Shown piece by piece: positions 14,938 to 23,333 of a stretch of 36,092 bases of DNA (position 1 is the first letter of the stretch; each line of letters opens with the position of its first letter). The notes beneath the pieces were generated by a model. It saw only the letters and a program-made list of their open reading frames with translations, was not told the origin of the DNA and ran no database searches. Position numbers and translations under genes: made by a program. The DNA is from CAYQTL01 sp964420405 (GTDB taxonomy: Bacteria > Acidobacteriota > Thermoanaerobaculia > Thermoanaerobaculales > Sulfomarinibacteraceae): NCBI GenBank assembly GCA_964420405.1, contig CAYQTL010000044.1, positions 1-36,092 on the forward strand, written 5' to 3'.

Positions 14938-16326
14938 GTGGCGATGAACGGAACAACCGGTCGTCCACCGAGGATCGTCATCGTCGGCGGCGGGTTCGGC
15001 GGCGCCTACTGCGCCCAGGCTCTCGAGCGGCGCCTCGGCCGTGGCGAGGCGGAGGTCGTGCTGCTCGACCGCCAGAACTACTTCGTGTTCTACCCGCTGC
15101 TGGCCGAGGCCGGCACCGGCAGCCTCGAGCCCCGGCACGCGGTGGTCTCGATCCGGGCGTTCCTGAAGCGGACGCGGTTCATCATGGGCAGCGTCGAGGG
15201 GATCGACACCCGCGCGCGCACGGTCCGGTACCTGCTGCCGGACGGAGAGACGCGCCGGGAGCTGGAGTACGACCAGCTCGTCCTGTCTCCCGGCAGCGTC
15301 ACGCGGCTGCCGGACGTGCCGGGGCTCGGGGAGCACGGCTTCGAGATGAAGAGCCTGGCCGACGCCGTCACCATGCGCGACCGCGCGATCCGCCAGCTGG
15401 AGCACGCCGACGTGGTGGACGACCTGGCCCTGCGCCGGCGCCTGCTGCATTTCGTGGTCGTCGGGGCCAACTTCACCGGCGTCGAGGTGGCGGGCGAGCT
15501 GCACGTGTTCCTGCGCCGGGCGTGCCGCCACTACTCCTCGCTGCGGCCCGAGGACGTGACGGTCACCGTGGTGGAGCTGACGGACCGGATCCTGCCGGCC
15601 CTGGAGCCCGAGCTGTCGCGGTACGCCGCGGACCACCTGCGGCGAAGGGGCGTCCGGATCGAGCTCGGACGGTCGGTGTCCAGCGTCGGCGCCGACCACG
15701 CGGTGCTCGACGACGGCCGGGTGCTCGCGGCCGACACCGTCTTCTGGTGTGCCGGCATCGCCCCGAGCCCGCTGGTCTCCACGGGGTCCGTCCCCACCGA
15801 CGAGAGGGGCTACATCCGCTGCGAGCGCGACCTGCGGGTGACCGGCTTCGAGAACGTGTGGGCGATCGGGGACTCGGCGGTCAACCTCGACCGGGAGGGA
15901 CGGCCGTACCCGGCGACCGCGCAGCACGCGGTGCGGCAGGGCCAGCACCTGGCGAAGAACGTGGTGGCGGCTCTCCGCGGGCGGCCTCTGCTGCCCTGCG
16001 ACATCACCAGCCGCGGAGCCATCGCCGCTCTGGGGTGTCGGACGGGCGTGGCGAAGGTGTTCGGGCTCAAGATCGCCGGCTTTCCCGCCTGGTTCCTGTT
16101 CCGGACGGTGTACCTGCTGAAGATGCCGGGCTGGTCGCGGCGCCTGCGGGTCGCACTCGACTGGACCATGGACCTGCTGTTCCCCAAGGACGCGGTGCAG
16201 CTGGGTCTGACGCGGCACCGCCGCGGCCTGGGCGCGCACGGCGGGGCCACGCTTGCGGAGCAGGTGGACGCGATCGCCGCGATCGCCGCCGAAGGCGACG
16301 TCGAGCCGGCGGTCCGCCGCCGCTGA
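14938..16326 (+). CDS. ndh-like: NDH-2-like NAD(P)H dehydrogenase (FAD)
   Basis: 462 residues. FAD-binding G-G-G-F-G-G at about residues 17-22, the NDH-2-type N-Y-F-V-F-Y-P-L-L substrate-side segment, a second dinucleotide site (V-V-V-G-A-N-F-T-G-V-E-V-A-G-E-L, in which the usual GxG start is degenerate) and W-A-I-G-D-S-A-V. A C-terminal amphipathic segment (about 370-430) rich in Phe/Trp suits membrane attachment. The family transfers electrons from NADH to quinone without proton pumping. I chose GTG 14938 (GGGAGG five bases upstream) over ATG 14944. A sulfide:quinone or ferredoxin-type reductase of the same fold is the main alternative; no extra catalytic cysteines typical of SQR were seen. 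Confidence 0.85.
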   Translation: MAMNGTTGRPPRIVIVGGGFGGAYCAQALERRLGRGEAEVVLLDRQNYFVFYPLLAEAGTGSLEPRHAVVSIRAFLKRTRFIMGSVEGIDTRARTVRYLLPDGETRRELEYDQLVLSPGSVTRLPDVPGLGEHGFEMKSLADAVTMRDRAIRQLEHADVVDDLALRRRLLHFVVVGANFTGVEVAGELHVFLRRACRHYSSLRPEDVTVTVVELTDRILPALEPELSRYAADHLRRRGVRIELGRSVSSVGADHAVLDDGRVLAADTVFWCAGIAPSPLVSTGSVPTDERGYIRCERDLRVTGFENVWAIGDSAVNLDREGRPYPATAQHAVRQGQHLAKNVVAALRGRPLLPCDITSRGAIAALGCRTGVAKVFGLKIAGFPAWFLFRTVYLLKMPGWSRRLRVALDWTMDLLFPKDAVQLGLTRHRRGLGAHGGATLAEQVDAIAAIAAEGDVEPAVRRR

Positions 16327-16620
16327 GCCGGGGCGACCGGCGCTCCGGCGCCAGACGTTCCCCGTACCCTATCCGGGGTCCTGGCGAGTGCGCGTTGGGC
16401 TGCGCGCGCGCGGCAGGGACGGGGAACGGGTCGGTCCACCACCCGACGGTCGCGGAGCTGGTGGGGATCCGTTCGATGAGGCTGCGACAGGGACAGACGG
16501 CAAGGCCAACCGCAACGTCAGCGCCAATCGCAGGGCGCGTCAACGTCGGACGTGGGGGCGAACGGAGTCCGCGGGATCGTCGCGGGATGGCCCGGCGTGT
16601 CGGCCGCGACGGACGCACAG
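16327..16620. other. Non-coding spacer with a 9-bp inverted repeat
   Basis: About 290 bp without a credible gene. GTTCCCCGT (16357-16365) and ACGGGGAAC (16419-16427) form a 9-bp inverted repeat around a 53-bp centre. With its neighbours it resembles a worn hexamer-arm pair but has only about two units per side. It may instead help end ndh transcription, although no T-tract follows. Confidence 0.4.
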
Positions 16621-16650
16621 AAAAGCCGCCGGCGAGTGCCGGCGGCGTCG
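16621..16650 (-). terminator. Rho-independent terminator of the fasciclin gene
   Basis: On the minus strand a perfect 9-bp stem GCCGCCGGC / GCCGGCGGC (16625-16646) with a 4-nt loop is followed by TTTTC. It lies about 75 bp after the fasciclin stop codon. Confidence 0.7.
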
Positions 16651-16669
16651 AGCCCGGGTGAGGAGCTCG

Positions 16670-16706
16670 GGGGAAGAGGGGAAGAGGGGAAGAGGGGAAG
16701 AGGGGA
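16670..16706. repeat. GGGGAAGA tandem repeat
   Basis: Four perfect copies of the 8-bp unit GGGGAAGA plus a partial fifth, lying in the 3' untranslated region of the fasciclin gene between its stop codon and terminator. Purine-only on one strand, so it is a simple repeat likely to vary in copy number. Confidence 0.8.
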
Positions 16707-16720
16707 GATGCGTCGGATCG

Positions 16721-17242
16721 TCAGCCCTTGGCGGGCAGGATCACGGTGTCGATGACGTGGATGACGCCGTTGGCGGTCTCGATGTCGGTCGAGACGACAT
16801 TCGCGTCGTTGATCTTCACGGAGCCCGCGGCGACACGGATGTCGACCGCCGATCCCTGGGCCGTGGTCGCCGACTCGAGGTTGATCACCTCGGTGGACAT
16901 CACCTTGCCGGGCACCACGTGGTAGAGCAGGATCTCGCGCAGCTGGTCGGGGTTGGCGAGGAGCTTCTCCACGGTGCCGGCGGGCAGCTTGGCGAACGCC
17001 TCGTCGGTCGGGGCGAAGACCGTGAACGGACCCTCGGACTGGAGCGTCTCGACGAGCCCCGCCGCCTTCACGGCGGCGACCAGCGTGGTGAAGCTGCCGG
17101 CGTTGACCGCCGTCTCGACGATGTCGGCGGACGCAACGGACGCGGTCTTCGTCATCGAGCCGCCGCAGTTGCCGGCGAAGGCCGGAGTGGCGGCGATCAG
17201 GGTCGCGACGGTCAGGGCGAGCGAGCAGGTCGTGAGCTTCAT
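16721..17242 (-). CDS. Secreted fasciclin (FAS1) domain protein
   Basis: 173 residues. Signal peptide 1-23 (ending T-P-A-F-A-G), then a single FAS1 domain with the H1 motif F-T-V-F-A-P-T-D-E-A-F near the middle, L-L-Y-H-V-V-P-G-K and the closing N-G-V-I-H-V-I-D-T-V-I-L-P. FAS1 domains act in cell-surface or matrix adhesion. Single-domain secreted forms are common in bacteria and often respond to stress or ECF sigma factors, but no such promoter could be assigned here. Start ATG 17242 has AGGAGG upstream. It forms a monocistronic unit with its own terminator; the ~150-bp upstream spacer is AT-richer than its surroundings. Confidence 0.95.
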   Translation of the reverse strand: MKLTTCSLALTVATLIAATPAFAGNCGGSMTKTASVASADIVETAVNAGSFTTLVAAVKAAGLVETLQSEGPFTVFAPTDEAFAKLPAGTVEKLLANPDQLREILLYHVVPGKVMSTEVINLESATTAQGSAVDIRVAAGSVKINDANVVSTDIETANGVIHVIDTVILPAKG

Positions 17243-17398
17243 GGTTCCTCCTGTGTCAGGGTCCCCGGGGGGACCCGTTGCCGTTCGGTTCGGCATGGTC
17301 AACTCCCCTGGACGGCCAGTCATTCCAGGTTTGAGCTAGAAAATGAATCCCGTGCAGCGGTCGGCGGGGCTCTCTTGAAGTGGATTGCAATAAGAAAT

Positions 17399-18361
17399 TT
17401 ACTGCGTCTTCGGAGAGAAGCTCGAAGTGAGGTGCCTGTTTTTGTCTAGAATCTTGGATTGAAAGAACTGCCACATCGCGAGGCTGCCGTCGAACCCCCC
17501 GAGGGGGTCTCCGGGAGGCCGGCCGGCGCTCCAGCCGGCACTCGGCCACCGATGTCCGAGGTGGTCGATCGTGACCAGGACGACCTCCCGGCGTCCGTCC
17601 CCGACCCGCTCGACGACCACCGCTCCGCCGTGGCGCTCCTCGACGGTCGCTGGCCCGTCCGCCCGGTTCGCGTCGATCCACCAGCGGAAGCTCTCGCGGG
17701 CACCCACGTGGACCGGCGGGCCGCCGTCGTAGGGCAGCCGCGTGTCGTCGAGGCCGTGCAGGAGGATCGCCGGAACCGGGCTGTCGGGGGCCGGCGGGCT
17801 CGCGACCGGTCCAGCGGGCTCGGGACGCAGCCCGGTCGACGATCCGACCAGGGCGACCGCCGCGAGCCTCTCGGGGGCGGCCGCGGCAATCGCGGTCGCC
17901 AGCATGCCCCCGTTGGAGAACCCTGCGACGTACACCCTGCCGGGGTCGACGCCGTACCGCTCGATGGCCAGATCGACCACCCGCAGGACGAGGCCGATGT
18001 CGTCGACGCTCCGCTTCTGGGCGCGGAAGCAGCAGAACCCGGCGTTCCAGTGGCGGAAGACGCCCAGTATCCCGATTCCGTCCGGAAAGGCCGCCACGAA
18101 GCCGGCGTCAGCCGCGAGCCGCGGAATGCCGCTCTGGCGGGCGACGACGGCGCCGCTGGCGGCGGCCCCGTGGAGCACAACCACGAGGGGAGGGCGCTCG
18201 GAAAGGGCTCGCGGGACCGCGAACGAGACGGCGCGGCGGCGACCGTCGGAGTCGATGCGGACGTCGTCCCACCGGAGCTCGGAGTGCCGGGGCAGCGTGG
18301 CGCAGCCGGCGGTCGCGACGGCGAGGGCGGCCGCCGCCACGATGGAGACCGGCCGGGTCAC
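17399..18361 (-). CDS. LpqC/PHB-depolymerase-like esterase lipoprotein
   Basis: 320 residues from GTG 18361. The N-terminus is a lipoprotein signal (A-A-A-L-A-V-A-T-A-G-C, Cys20). The body is an alpha/beta hydrolase of the polyhydroxybutyrate depolymerase/LpqC esterase family: L-V-V-V-L-H-G oxyanion strand, R-H-W-N-A-G-F-C-C-F, nucleophile Ser149 in G-F-S-N-G-G, acid in L-D-D-T-R-L-P-Y and histidine in G-H-R-W-P. It would act on esters at the cell envelope; real substrates in the family are mostly unproven. It overlaps the SDR-DUF2867 gene by four bases (GTGA) and is the last gene of the long minus-strand operon. Confidence 0.9.
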   Translation of the reverse strand: MTRPVSIVAAAALAVATAGCATLPRHSELRWDDVRIDSDGRRRAVSFAVPRALSERPPLVVVLHGAAASGAVVARQSGIPRLAADAGFVAAFPDGIGILGVFRHWNAGFCCFRAQKRSVDDIGLVLRVVDLAIERYGVDPGRVYVAGFSNGGMLATAIAAAAPERLAAVALVGSSTGLRPEPAGPVASPPAPDSPVPAILLHGLDDTRLPYDGGPPVHVGARESFRWWIDANRADGPATVEERHGGAVVVERVGDGRREVVLVTIDHLGHRWPSAGWSAGRPPGDPLGGFDGSLAMWQFFQSKILDKNRHLTSSFSPKTQ

Positions 18362-19785
18362 GCCGGCTCCGCCGCGGGCCGCTCGGCCTCCCGCGCGATC
18401 GCCCGGACCATGTCCGAGAAGATCAGCTTGTGGAACGGGTACAGCGCGTTCCAGTAGGCGGCGCCGGGCAGCCCCATCGGCAGGAAGAGCGCGGTCTGGG
18501 TGACCTCGGCTCCGCCGACCCCATCGGGCTCGATCTCCCACTGCAGCCAGGCCGTGCCCGGCAGCCGCATCTCCGCCCGCAGGCGCAGCAGCCGGGAGCG
18601 CTCGACCGCCTCCACCCGCCAGAAGTCGACCGCGTCACCGGGCAGCAGCTCGGTGGGATGGCGACGTCCGCGCCGCAGGCCGGGGCCTCCGACCAGGCTG
18701 TCCATCAGGCCGCGCAGCGACCACGCCCAGCGCCACACCAGCCATCCCCGGTCTCCGCCGAGCGAGCTGACGGTCCGGAAGACCGCGTCCGGCGGAGCAT
18801 CGACCCGGATCCTCCTGATCTCCCGGATCAGGCCCTCCCGGTCCTCCAGCTCGTAGCTTGAGTCGCCGCCCAGCGCGCCGCTGAAGCGCGTGCTCACCGC
18901 CTGCTGACCGGTGCGTTCGAGAGCGCGGCGGACCGCGTCGCGGTAGGACAGGGGCTCGACGTCGGGGAAGATCGCCTGCGCCCTGGAGGTGTCGGCGACC
19001 ACCGGGTGGACGACGCCTTCGATGAGCGGCACGGCGAGCCGGTTCGAGATCGGGGTGACGAGCCCGACCCACAGGGCGGCGAGGCGCGGCGCCAGGACCG
19101 GGACCGGCACGATCACCCGTCGCAGCCCGCGGACCGCGGCGAACTCGAGCATCATCTCCTTGAAGCTGAGCGGCTCGGTGCCGACGTTGTAGACTCCCGG
19201 CTCGCCGTGCTCGAGGGCCCGGAGGAGGTAGGCGATCACGTCGCGCACCGCGATCGGCTGCACCGGGTTGAGGATCCACCGCGGAGCGATCATCGCCGGC
19301 AGGCGCTCCGTGAGGTAGCGGACCATCTCGAACGAGGCCGACCCGGAGCCGATCACGGGGCCCGCGCGGAGCTCGACGGTGGGCAGCTCCTCGCGCAGGA
19401 TCCGGCCCACCTCCACCCGGCTCGCCAGGTGGGGGGAGATCCGGTCGCCCGCGGGCTCGAGGCCGCCGAGGTAGACCACCCGGGAGAGACTGCGGGCGGC
19501 GGCGGCGAAGCTCCGGGCGGCGGCGCGGTCCCGCTCCACGAAGTCCCGCCCGGCGGCCATCTGGTGGATCAGGTAGTACGCGGCGTCCATCCCGCCGCAG
19601 GCGCGCTCGAGGCTGGCGGGGTCGGCGACGTCGGCGGCGACGGCCTCGACACGGTCGGCCCACGGCCGGCCGGCGATCCGACGGGGGTCGCGCACCATCA
19701 CCCGCACGTCGTGTCCCCGCTCGAGCAGCGGCGTCACGATCCGTCCTCCGATGTAGCCGGTCGCTCCGGTGACCAGGACCTTCAT
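18358..19785 (-). CDS. NAD(P)-binding SDR with DUF2867 C-terminal domain
   Basis: 475 residues. N-terminal extended/atypical SDR Rossmann domain with V-T-G-A-T-G-Y-I-G-G at residues 5-14 and the family's Y-Y-L-I-H-Q-M; C-terminal ~150 residues match DUF2867 (W-R-V-E-A-V-E, R-L-R-A-E-M-R-L-P-G-T-A-W-L-Q-W and a terminal F-H-K-L-I-F-S motif). Proteins of this build are often encoded beside photolyase and CFA-synthase-like genes; the reaction is not known, and a membrane-lipid or quinone substrate would fit the neighbours. Start ATG 19785 has a GAGAAGGGA purine site. Separated from the photolyase by 190 bp that hold an inverted hexamer-arm pair, so the operon may be interrupted here. Confidence 0.85.
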   Translation of the reverse strand: MKVLVTGATGYIGGRIVTPLLERGHDVRVMVRDPRRIAGRPWADRVEAVAADVADPASLERACGGMDAAYYLIHQMAAGRDFVERDRAAARSFAAAARSLSRVVYLGGLEPAGDRISPHLASRVEVGRILREELPTVELRAGPVIGSGSASFEMVRYLTERLPAMIAPRWILNPVQPIAVRDVIAYLLRALEHGEPGVYNVGTEPLSFKEMMLEFAAVRGLRRVIVPVPVLAPRLAALWVGLVTPISNRLAVPLIEGVVHPVVADTSRAQAIFPDVEPLSYRDAVRRALERTGQQAVSTRFSGALGGDSSYELEDREGLIREIRRIRVDAPPDAVFRTVSSLGGDRGWLVWRWAWSLRGLMDSLVGGPGLRRGRRHPTELLPGDAVDFWRVEAVERSRLLRLRAEMRLPGTAWLQWEIEPDGVGGAEVTQTALFLPMGLPGAAYWNALYPFHKLIFSDMVRAIAREAERPAAEPA

Positions 19786-19816
19786 CCCGTTGTCCCTTCT
19801 CCCGTCGAGGCGACGG

Positions 19817-19965
19817 TCCGTTCCCGATCCTGCTCCCGCTCCCGACGCCCGCTCTCCCGTGAACCCGGAGTCTCGGGCTTCGAGGAGGCCGGGGGGAGCG
19901 GGCGAACGGAGCCGCTCGCCTCGTCATCGGGGTGATCCACCATCGGGATCGGGAACGGGAGCGGG
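19817..19965. repeat. Inverted pair of hexamer arms with 93-bp core
   Basis: Left arm 19817-19846: TCCGTT, CCCGAT, CCTGCT, CCCGCT, CCCGAC, then G. Right arm 19942-19965 preceded by C: ATCGGG, ATCGGG, AACGGG, AGCGGG. The arms point outward in inverted orientation, with the same TCCG outer end on the left and the same C-ATCGGG inner start on the right as the other copies. The core contains nested CCCGCT / AGCGGG. It fills the gap between the photolyase and SDR genes. Confidence 0.75.
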
Positions 19966-19975
19966 ACCGCAGCGG

Positions 19976-21460
19976 TCACGACCGCCCGCCCTGCGGCGCG
20001 TACCGCTCGAGGTAGCCCTTCACCGGCAGCTTCCGGGCGGTGTTCTCGGACGTCATGTAGCGGACCTTTCCGAAGATCGGGCGCTCCGGTCCCCATGGAC
20101 GGTCGTGGCGGCCGAGAACCCAGAAGATGCCGCAGGAGGAGTTGGGATCGCGACCGTCGAGGGCGTACCGGTTGTTGAGCTCGATCAGGACCTCGAGGGC
20201 GCGCCGGGGATGGTCGGTCCACTCGAGGACCTTCTTGCCCCACAGCATCCGCAGGTAGTTGTGGATCCGGCCCTCCTCACGAAGCTGGGTCTGGGCGGCG
20301 TTCCACAGCCGGTCCGAGGTCCGGCCGGCGTCGAGATCCTCCAGCCGGTAGAGCTCCTCCCGCGGGTCGTCGGCATGCTCGAGGAGCGTCGCCCGCGCCC
20401 AGTCGGGCAGCGACTCCCAGCGGTCGTGGTCGTCGCGATGGTGGCAGAACACGAACCCGAGCTCCCGCCAGGTGACGAGCTGGTCGAGGAACGCCTCCGC
20501 CGGTGGGCGGAGCCCCCACCAGCCCTCCCGCTGGCCACGGGCCGGTCCCGACGGATCGTCCGGCGTCCAGCCCTCACGTGTGACGAGCTGGAGGAACACC
20601 TCGTGCGCGGCGACGTGGCCGAAGTGCAGGTAGGGGGACAGGCCGCTGGCGGCGTCCACGTCTGGGCGGTTGCGGTCCTCGTCGTAGCGCTTCAGCCGCT
20701 CGTCGAGGAACCGCGCCAGCCGCCGACGGCCCGCCGCCGCGCCACCCCGCAGGGGAGCGGGCGCCACCGAGTGGTCCAGCGGCAGTCGGGCGATCGCCTC
20801 CGGGCGACCGCCGAGGAGGTCGTCCTCCGCCGCCGGCCACCGCTCGAGGATGTCCCCCGGAAGCGGCACAGGCTGCGGCATTCTCTCGGCGAGCGGGTCC
20901 TCCAGGGGAACCTGGTCGAGGTGTCCGACGACCGTCTTCTGGACGTGGCGCCGGAAGGAGTGGGCGGTGGGGAAGGCGCGCTCTGTGGAGGCCAGCGGGG
21001 TCAGCCCGTTGCCGTCCACCGCCTCCAGCCGGACGTCCAGCCTGCCCGCCGCGGCGGCGACCATCCGGGGCAGGAAGAAGGTGGGGAACTCGTCGGTGAC
21101 GACCACCGCGGCGCGCCGGGCGAGGGCCTCCAGCAGGCCTGAGCCTCGCCCTCTCTCGGCCTCCACGTAGGGATGGTAGGTGGCCTTGCGGCCGTCCACC
21201 GCGTCGCGGTTGTCGGCCATCCCGTCGAGGATGAAGCGGTGCAGCCGGTCGCTGGCCCACGGGTAGTCGCAGCGCAGGGCTTCGAGGATCACGAGCGGCA
21301 GCCCGAGGCCGCGGGCCCAGTCGGCGGCCCGTTCGAGGGCGAAGCTGAACCGCGTCCTGCGAGCGGCGATCATCCAGTACAGCACCAGCTCCCGGTCGCC
21401 GCGCACGGGAGCGTCGTTGGCGGCGCGGATCCGCACTGAGGGGACCGACGACTCAACCAC
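19976..21460 (-). CDS. phr: Class II CPD DNA photolyase
   Basis: 494 residues. A light-driven FAD enzyme that splits cyclobutane pyrimidine dimers. Class II signatures are clear in the C-terminal half: G-L-S-P-Y-L-H-F-G-H, W-N-A-A-Q-T-Q-L, N-Y-L-R-M-L-W-G-K-K, and N-N-R-Y-A-L-D-G-R-D-P-N with I-F-W-V-L-G-R-H-D-R-P-W-G-P. The N-terminal Rossmann-like domain (V-L-Y-W-M-I-A-A-R-R) would hold the antenna. Start GTG 21460 overlaps the DUF1295 stop by eight bases, so it is translationally coupled to the lipid genes. Its presence in this operon supports light or photo-oxidative stress as the inducing signal. Confidence 0.95.
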   Translation of the reverse strand: MVESSVPSVRIRAANDAPVRGDRELVLYWMIAARRTRFSFALERAADWARGLGLPLVILEALRCDYPWASDRLHRFILDGMADNRDAVDGRKATYHPYVEAERGRGSGLLEALARRAAVVVTDEFPTFFLPRMVAAAAGRLDVRLEAVDGNGLTPLASTERAFPTAHSFRRHVQKTVVGHLDQVPLEDPLAERMPQPVPLPGDILERWPAAEDDLLGGRPEAIARLPLDHSVAPAPLRGGAAAGRRRLARFLDERLKRYDEDRNRPDVDAASGLSPYLHFGHVAAHEVFLQLVTREGWTPDDPSGPARGQREGWWGLRPPAEAFLDQLVTWRELGFVFCHHRDDHDRWESLPDWARATLLEHADDPREELYRLEDLDAGRTSDRLWNAAQTQLREEGRIHNYLRMLWGKKVLEWTDHPRRALEVLIELNNRYALDGRDPNSSCGIFWVLGRHDRPWGPERPIFGKVRYMTSENTARKLPVKGYLERYAPQGGRS

Positions 21461-22247
21461 CGGCGCTCTCCTTCGGAAACCACGGCACGAACGCGCTCGT
21501 CTCCCGTTGGTAGCGGCGGTAGTCCTCGCCGCGGCTCTCCAGCGCGCGCCGCTCGGTCGGCGGGATCCCGGTGAGGAAGACGACGAAATAGAGCATGAGC
21601 ACCGCCGCCGCCACCGGCACCCACCACCACGGCGAGCCGATCGCCAGGATCGCGTACGACCACCAGTGGAGCCACTCGAAGAAGTAGTTGGGATGACGGG
21701 AGGTGCGCCACAGACCCCGGCGGCAGGTGCGGCCGCGGTTGGCGGGGTCGGCCTTGTGGCGGGCGAGCTGACGGTCGGCGAGCCACTCGCCGCCGATGGC
21801 GACGACCCAGACGGCCACGGCCAGCGCGTCGAGGAGGCCGAGAGCGGGACGGTCGACGGTGGCGGCGACCAGCGCCGGCAGCGCGAACACCACCGCCAGC
21901 ACGCCCTGCGCCTGGAAGAACCCGAGCATGCGACGGTCGAACACCTCGCCCCAGTCCTCGCGCATGCGGGCGTAGCGTCCGTCCTCGTCGCCCTTCAGGA
22001 CGCGGTCGGAGAGGATGTGCCAGCCGAGCCGCGCCGACCACAAGCCGGCGAGCAGCGCCACCAGCAGTCGCCGCTCGGGAAGTCCGTCGGCGAGGGCCGC
22101 CCAGCTCACCGCGAGGGCACCGACCCCCCACGTCCAGCCGACGTCCACCACCCCGGCGTCGCGGATCCGCCGCTGGACCACCCACAACCCCGCCATGATC
22201 ACGATCATGGCGAGCCATCCGGCCGGGATCAGGACCGTGGCCGGCAC
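21453..22247 (-). CDS. DUF1295 membrane protein (steroid 5-alpha-reductase-like fold)
   Basis: 264 residues with six to seven transmembrane helices. Signatures of the DUF1295 family: D-V-G-W-T-W-G near residue 35, and the C-terminal R-G-L-W-R-T-S-R-H-P-N-Y-F-F-E-W-L-H-W segment shared with NADPH-dependent steroid/lipid reductases and isoprenylcysteine methyltransferase-like enzymes. It probably reduces or otherwise modifies a lipid. It starts with GTG 22247, only three bases after the stop of the upstream methyltransferase gene. In other bacteria it accompanies FAD oxidoreductase, DUF1365 and CFA-like genes, as here. Confidence 0.9.
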   Translation of the reverse strand: MPATVLIPAGWLAMIVIMAGLWVVQRRIRDAGVVDVGWTWGVGALAVSWAALADGLPERRLLVALLAGLWSARLGWHILSDRVLKGDEDGRYARMREDWGEVFDRRMLGFFQAQGVLAVVFALPALVAATVDRPALGLLDALAVAVWVVAIGGEWLADRQLARHKADPANRGRTCRRGLWRTSRHPNYFFEWLHWWSYAILAIGSPWWWVPVAAAVLMLYFVVFLTGIPPTERRALESRGEDYRRYQRETSAFVPWFPKESAGG

Positions 22248-22250
22248 GGC

Positions 22251-23333
22251 TCAGCCCACCTCGGCGAGGTCTTCGGCGCGGCGCCGGTGCTCCCGCGCCG
22301 CGTCGGCCTGCCGCTCGAGCAGGTAATGGGACACCCACCACTCCTGACCCTGACGGTATCCGAACAGCTCCGAGCACGCCATGAAGAAGATCCGCCAGCG
22401 GTGCCACCACCGCCGCCAGTCGTCGCCGTAGGTGGTCTTGAAGACCGGCTCGAGGGACGTTCGGGCACGGTCCATCCGCTCCAGCCAGGCGTCGAGGGTG
22501 CGCTGGTAGTGGCGACCGTCGAGGCGCCAGTGGTGGCGGACGGCAAGGTCGCGCTGGAAGTGGTACGGCTGGTCGTCCGACGGCATCATGCCGCCGGTGA
22601 AGAAGTGACGGGCCATCCAGTCGCCGCCGCCGCGGTCCTCGTACAGGTAGGCCAGGTCCCGGTGGCAGAAGACGTGCAGCAGCATGCGGCCGCCGGGCTC
22701 GAGCCAGCGCGCGACCCGCCGGAACGCCACGTCCCAGTTGCGCAGGTGCTCGAACATCTCGACAGACACGATCCGGTCGAACCGCCGGTCGAGCTCGAGC
22801 CACCGCATGTCGGCGGTGCGGACCTCCAGGTTGGCGAGGCCATGTGCGGCGGCGCGCTCGCGGATCAGCTCGCCCTGGGTGCGCGAGTTGGACACCGCGA
22901 GCACCCTGCAGCCGGGGAAGCGGCGGGCGACGTACAGCGCGGTCGATCCCCAACCGCAGCCGAGGTCGAGCACACTCATCCCGTCCTCGATGCCGGCGCG
23001 CCGGATGGTCATCTCGAGGGTCCGCTCCTCGGCCTCCGCGAGGTCGCGGACGTCCTCCGGCCACCAGCACGCCGAGTACTTCAGGTGAGGCCCGAGGACC
23101 CGCTCGAAGAACGCGGCCGGAAGCTCGTAGTGCTGCCGGTTGGCGGTGTCGGTCGCCACCGCGACCGGGCCCCGTCGCAGCTCGCGGTACAGCTCGAGCT
23201 GCCGCTCGCGGCGCTGCTCGCAGTCGTGGGCTTCCTCGGCCGCGAGCCTCCTGGCGAGCAGCTGCCGGATGCCGGCACGGGTCAGTGCGTCGGGCGCGAG
23301 GCCGCGCTCCACGGCGTCGATCATGAGCTTCAT
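22251..23333 (-). CDS. CFA-synthase-like SAM methyltransferase (second paralogue)
   Basis: 360 residues. The SAM-binding motif V-L-D-L-G-C-G-W-G-S is at 121-130, followed by V-S-V-E-M-F-E-H (CFA synthase family has V-S-V-E-M), and an N-terminal helical segment with N-R-Q-H-Y-E-L-P-A-A-F-F, reminiscent of the family's H-Y-D-L-G-N-D-F-Y substrate motif. The G-R-M-L-L-H and F-F-T-G-G-M-M-P-S segments also fit. It differs clearly from the neighbour at 23330, so two steps on the same unsaturated acyl chains, for example methylation rather than cyclopropanation, are plausible. The alphaproteobacterial furan fatty acid pathway uses such a methylase; that link is inference. Overlaps the preceding gene by four bases. 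Confidence 0.85.
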   Translation of the reverse strand: MKLMIDAVERGLAPDALTRAGIRQLLARRLAAEEAHDCEQRRERQLELYRELRRGPVAVATDTANRQHYELPAAFFERVLGPHLKYSACWWPEDVRDLAEAEERTLEMTIRRAGIEDGMSVLDLGCGWGSTALYVARRFPGCRVLAVSNSRTQGELIRERAAAHGLANLEVRTADMRWLELDRRFDRIVSVEMFEHLRNWDVAFRRVARWLEPGGRMLLHVFCHRDLAYLYEDRGGGDWMARHFFTGGMMPSDDQPYHFQRDLAVRHHWRLDGRHYQRTLDAWLERMDRARTSLEPVFKTTYGDDWRRWWHRWRIFFMACSELFGYRQGQEWWVSHYLLERQADAAREHRRRAEDLAEVG

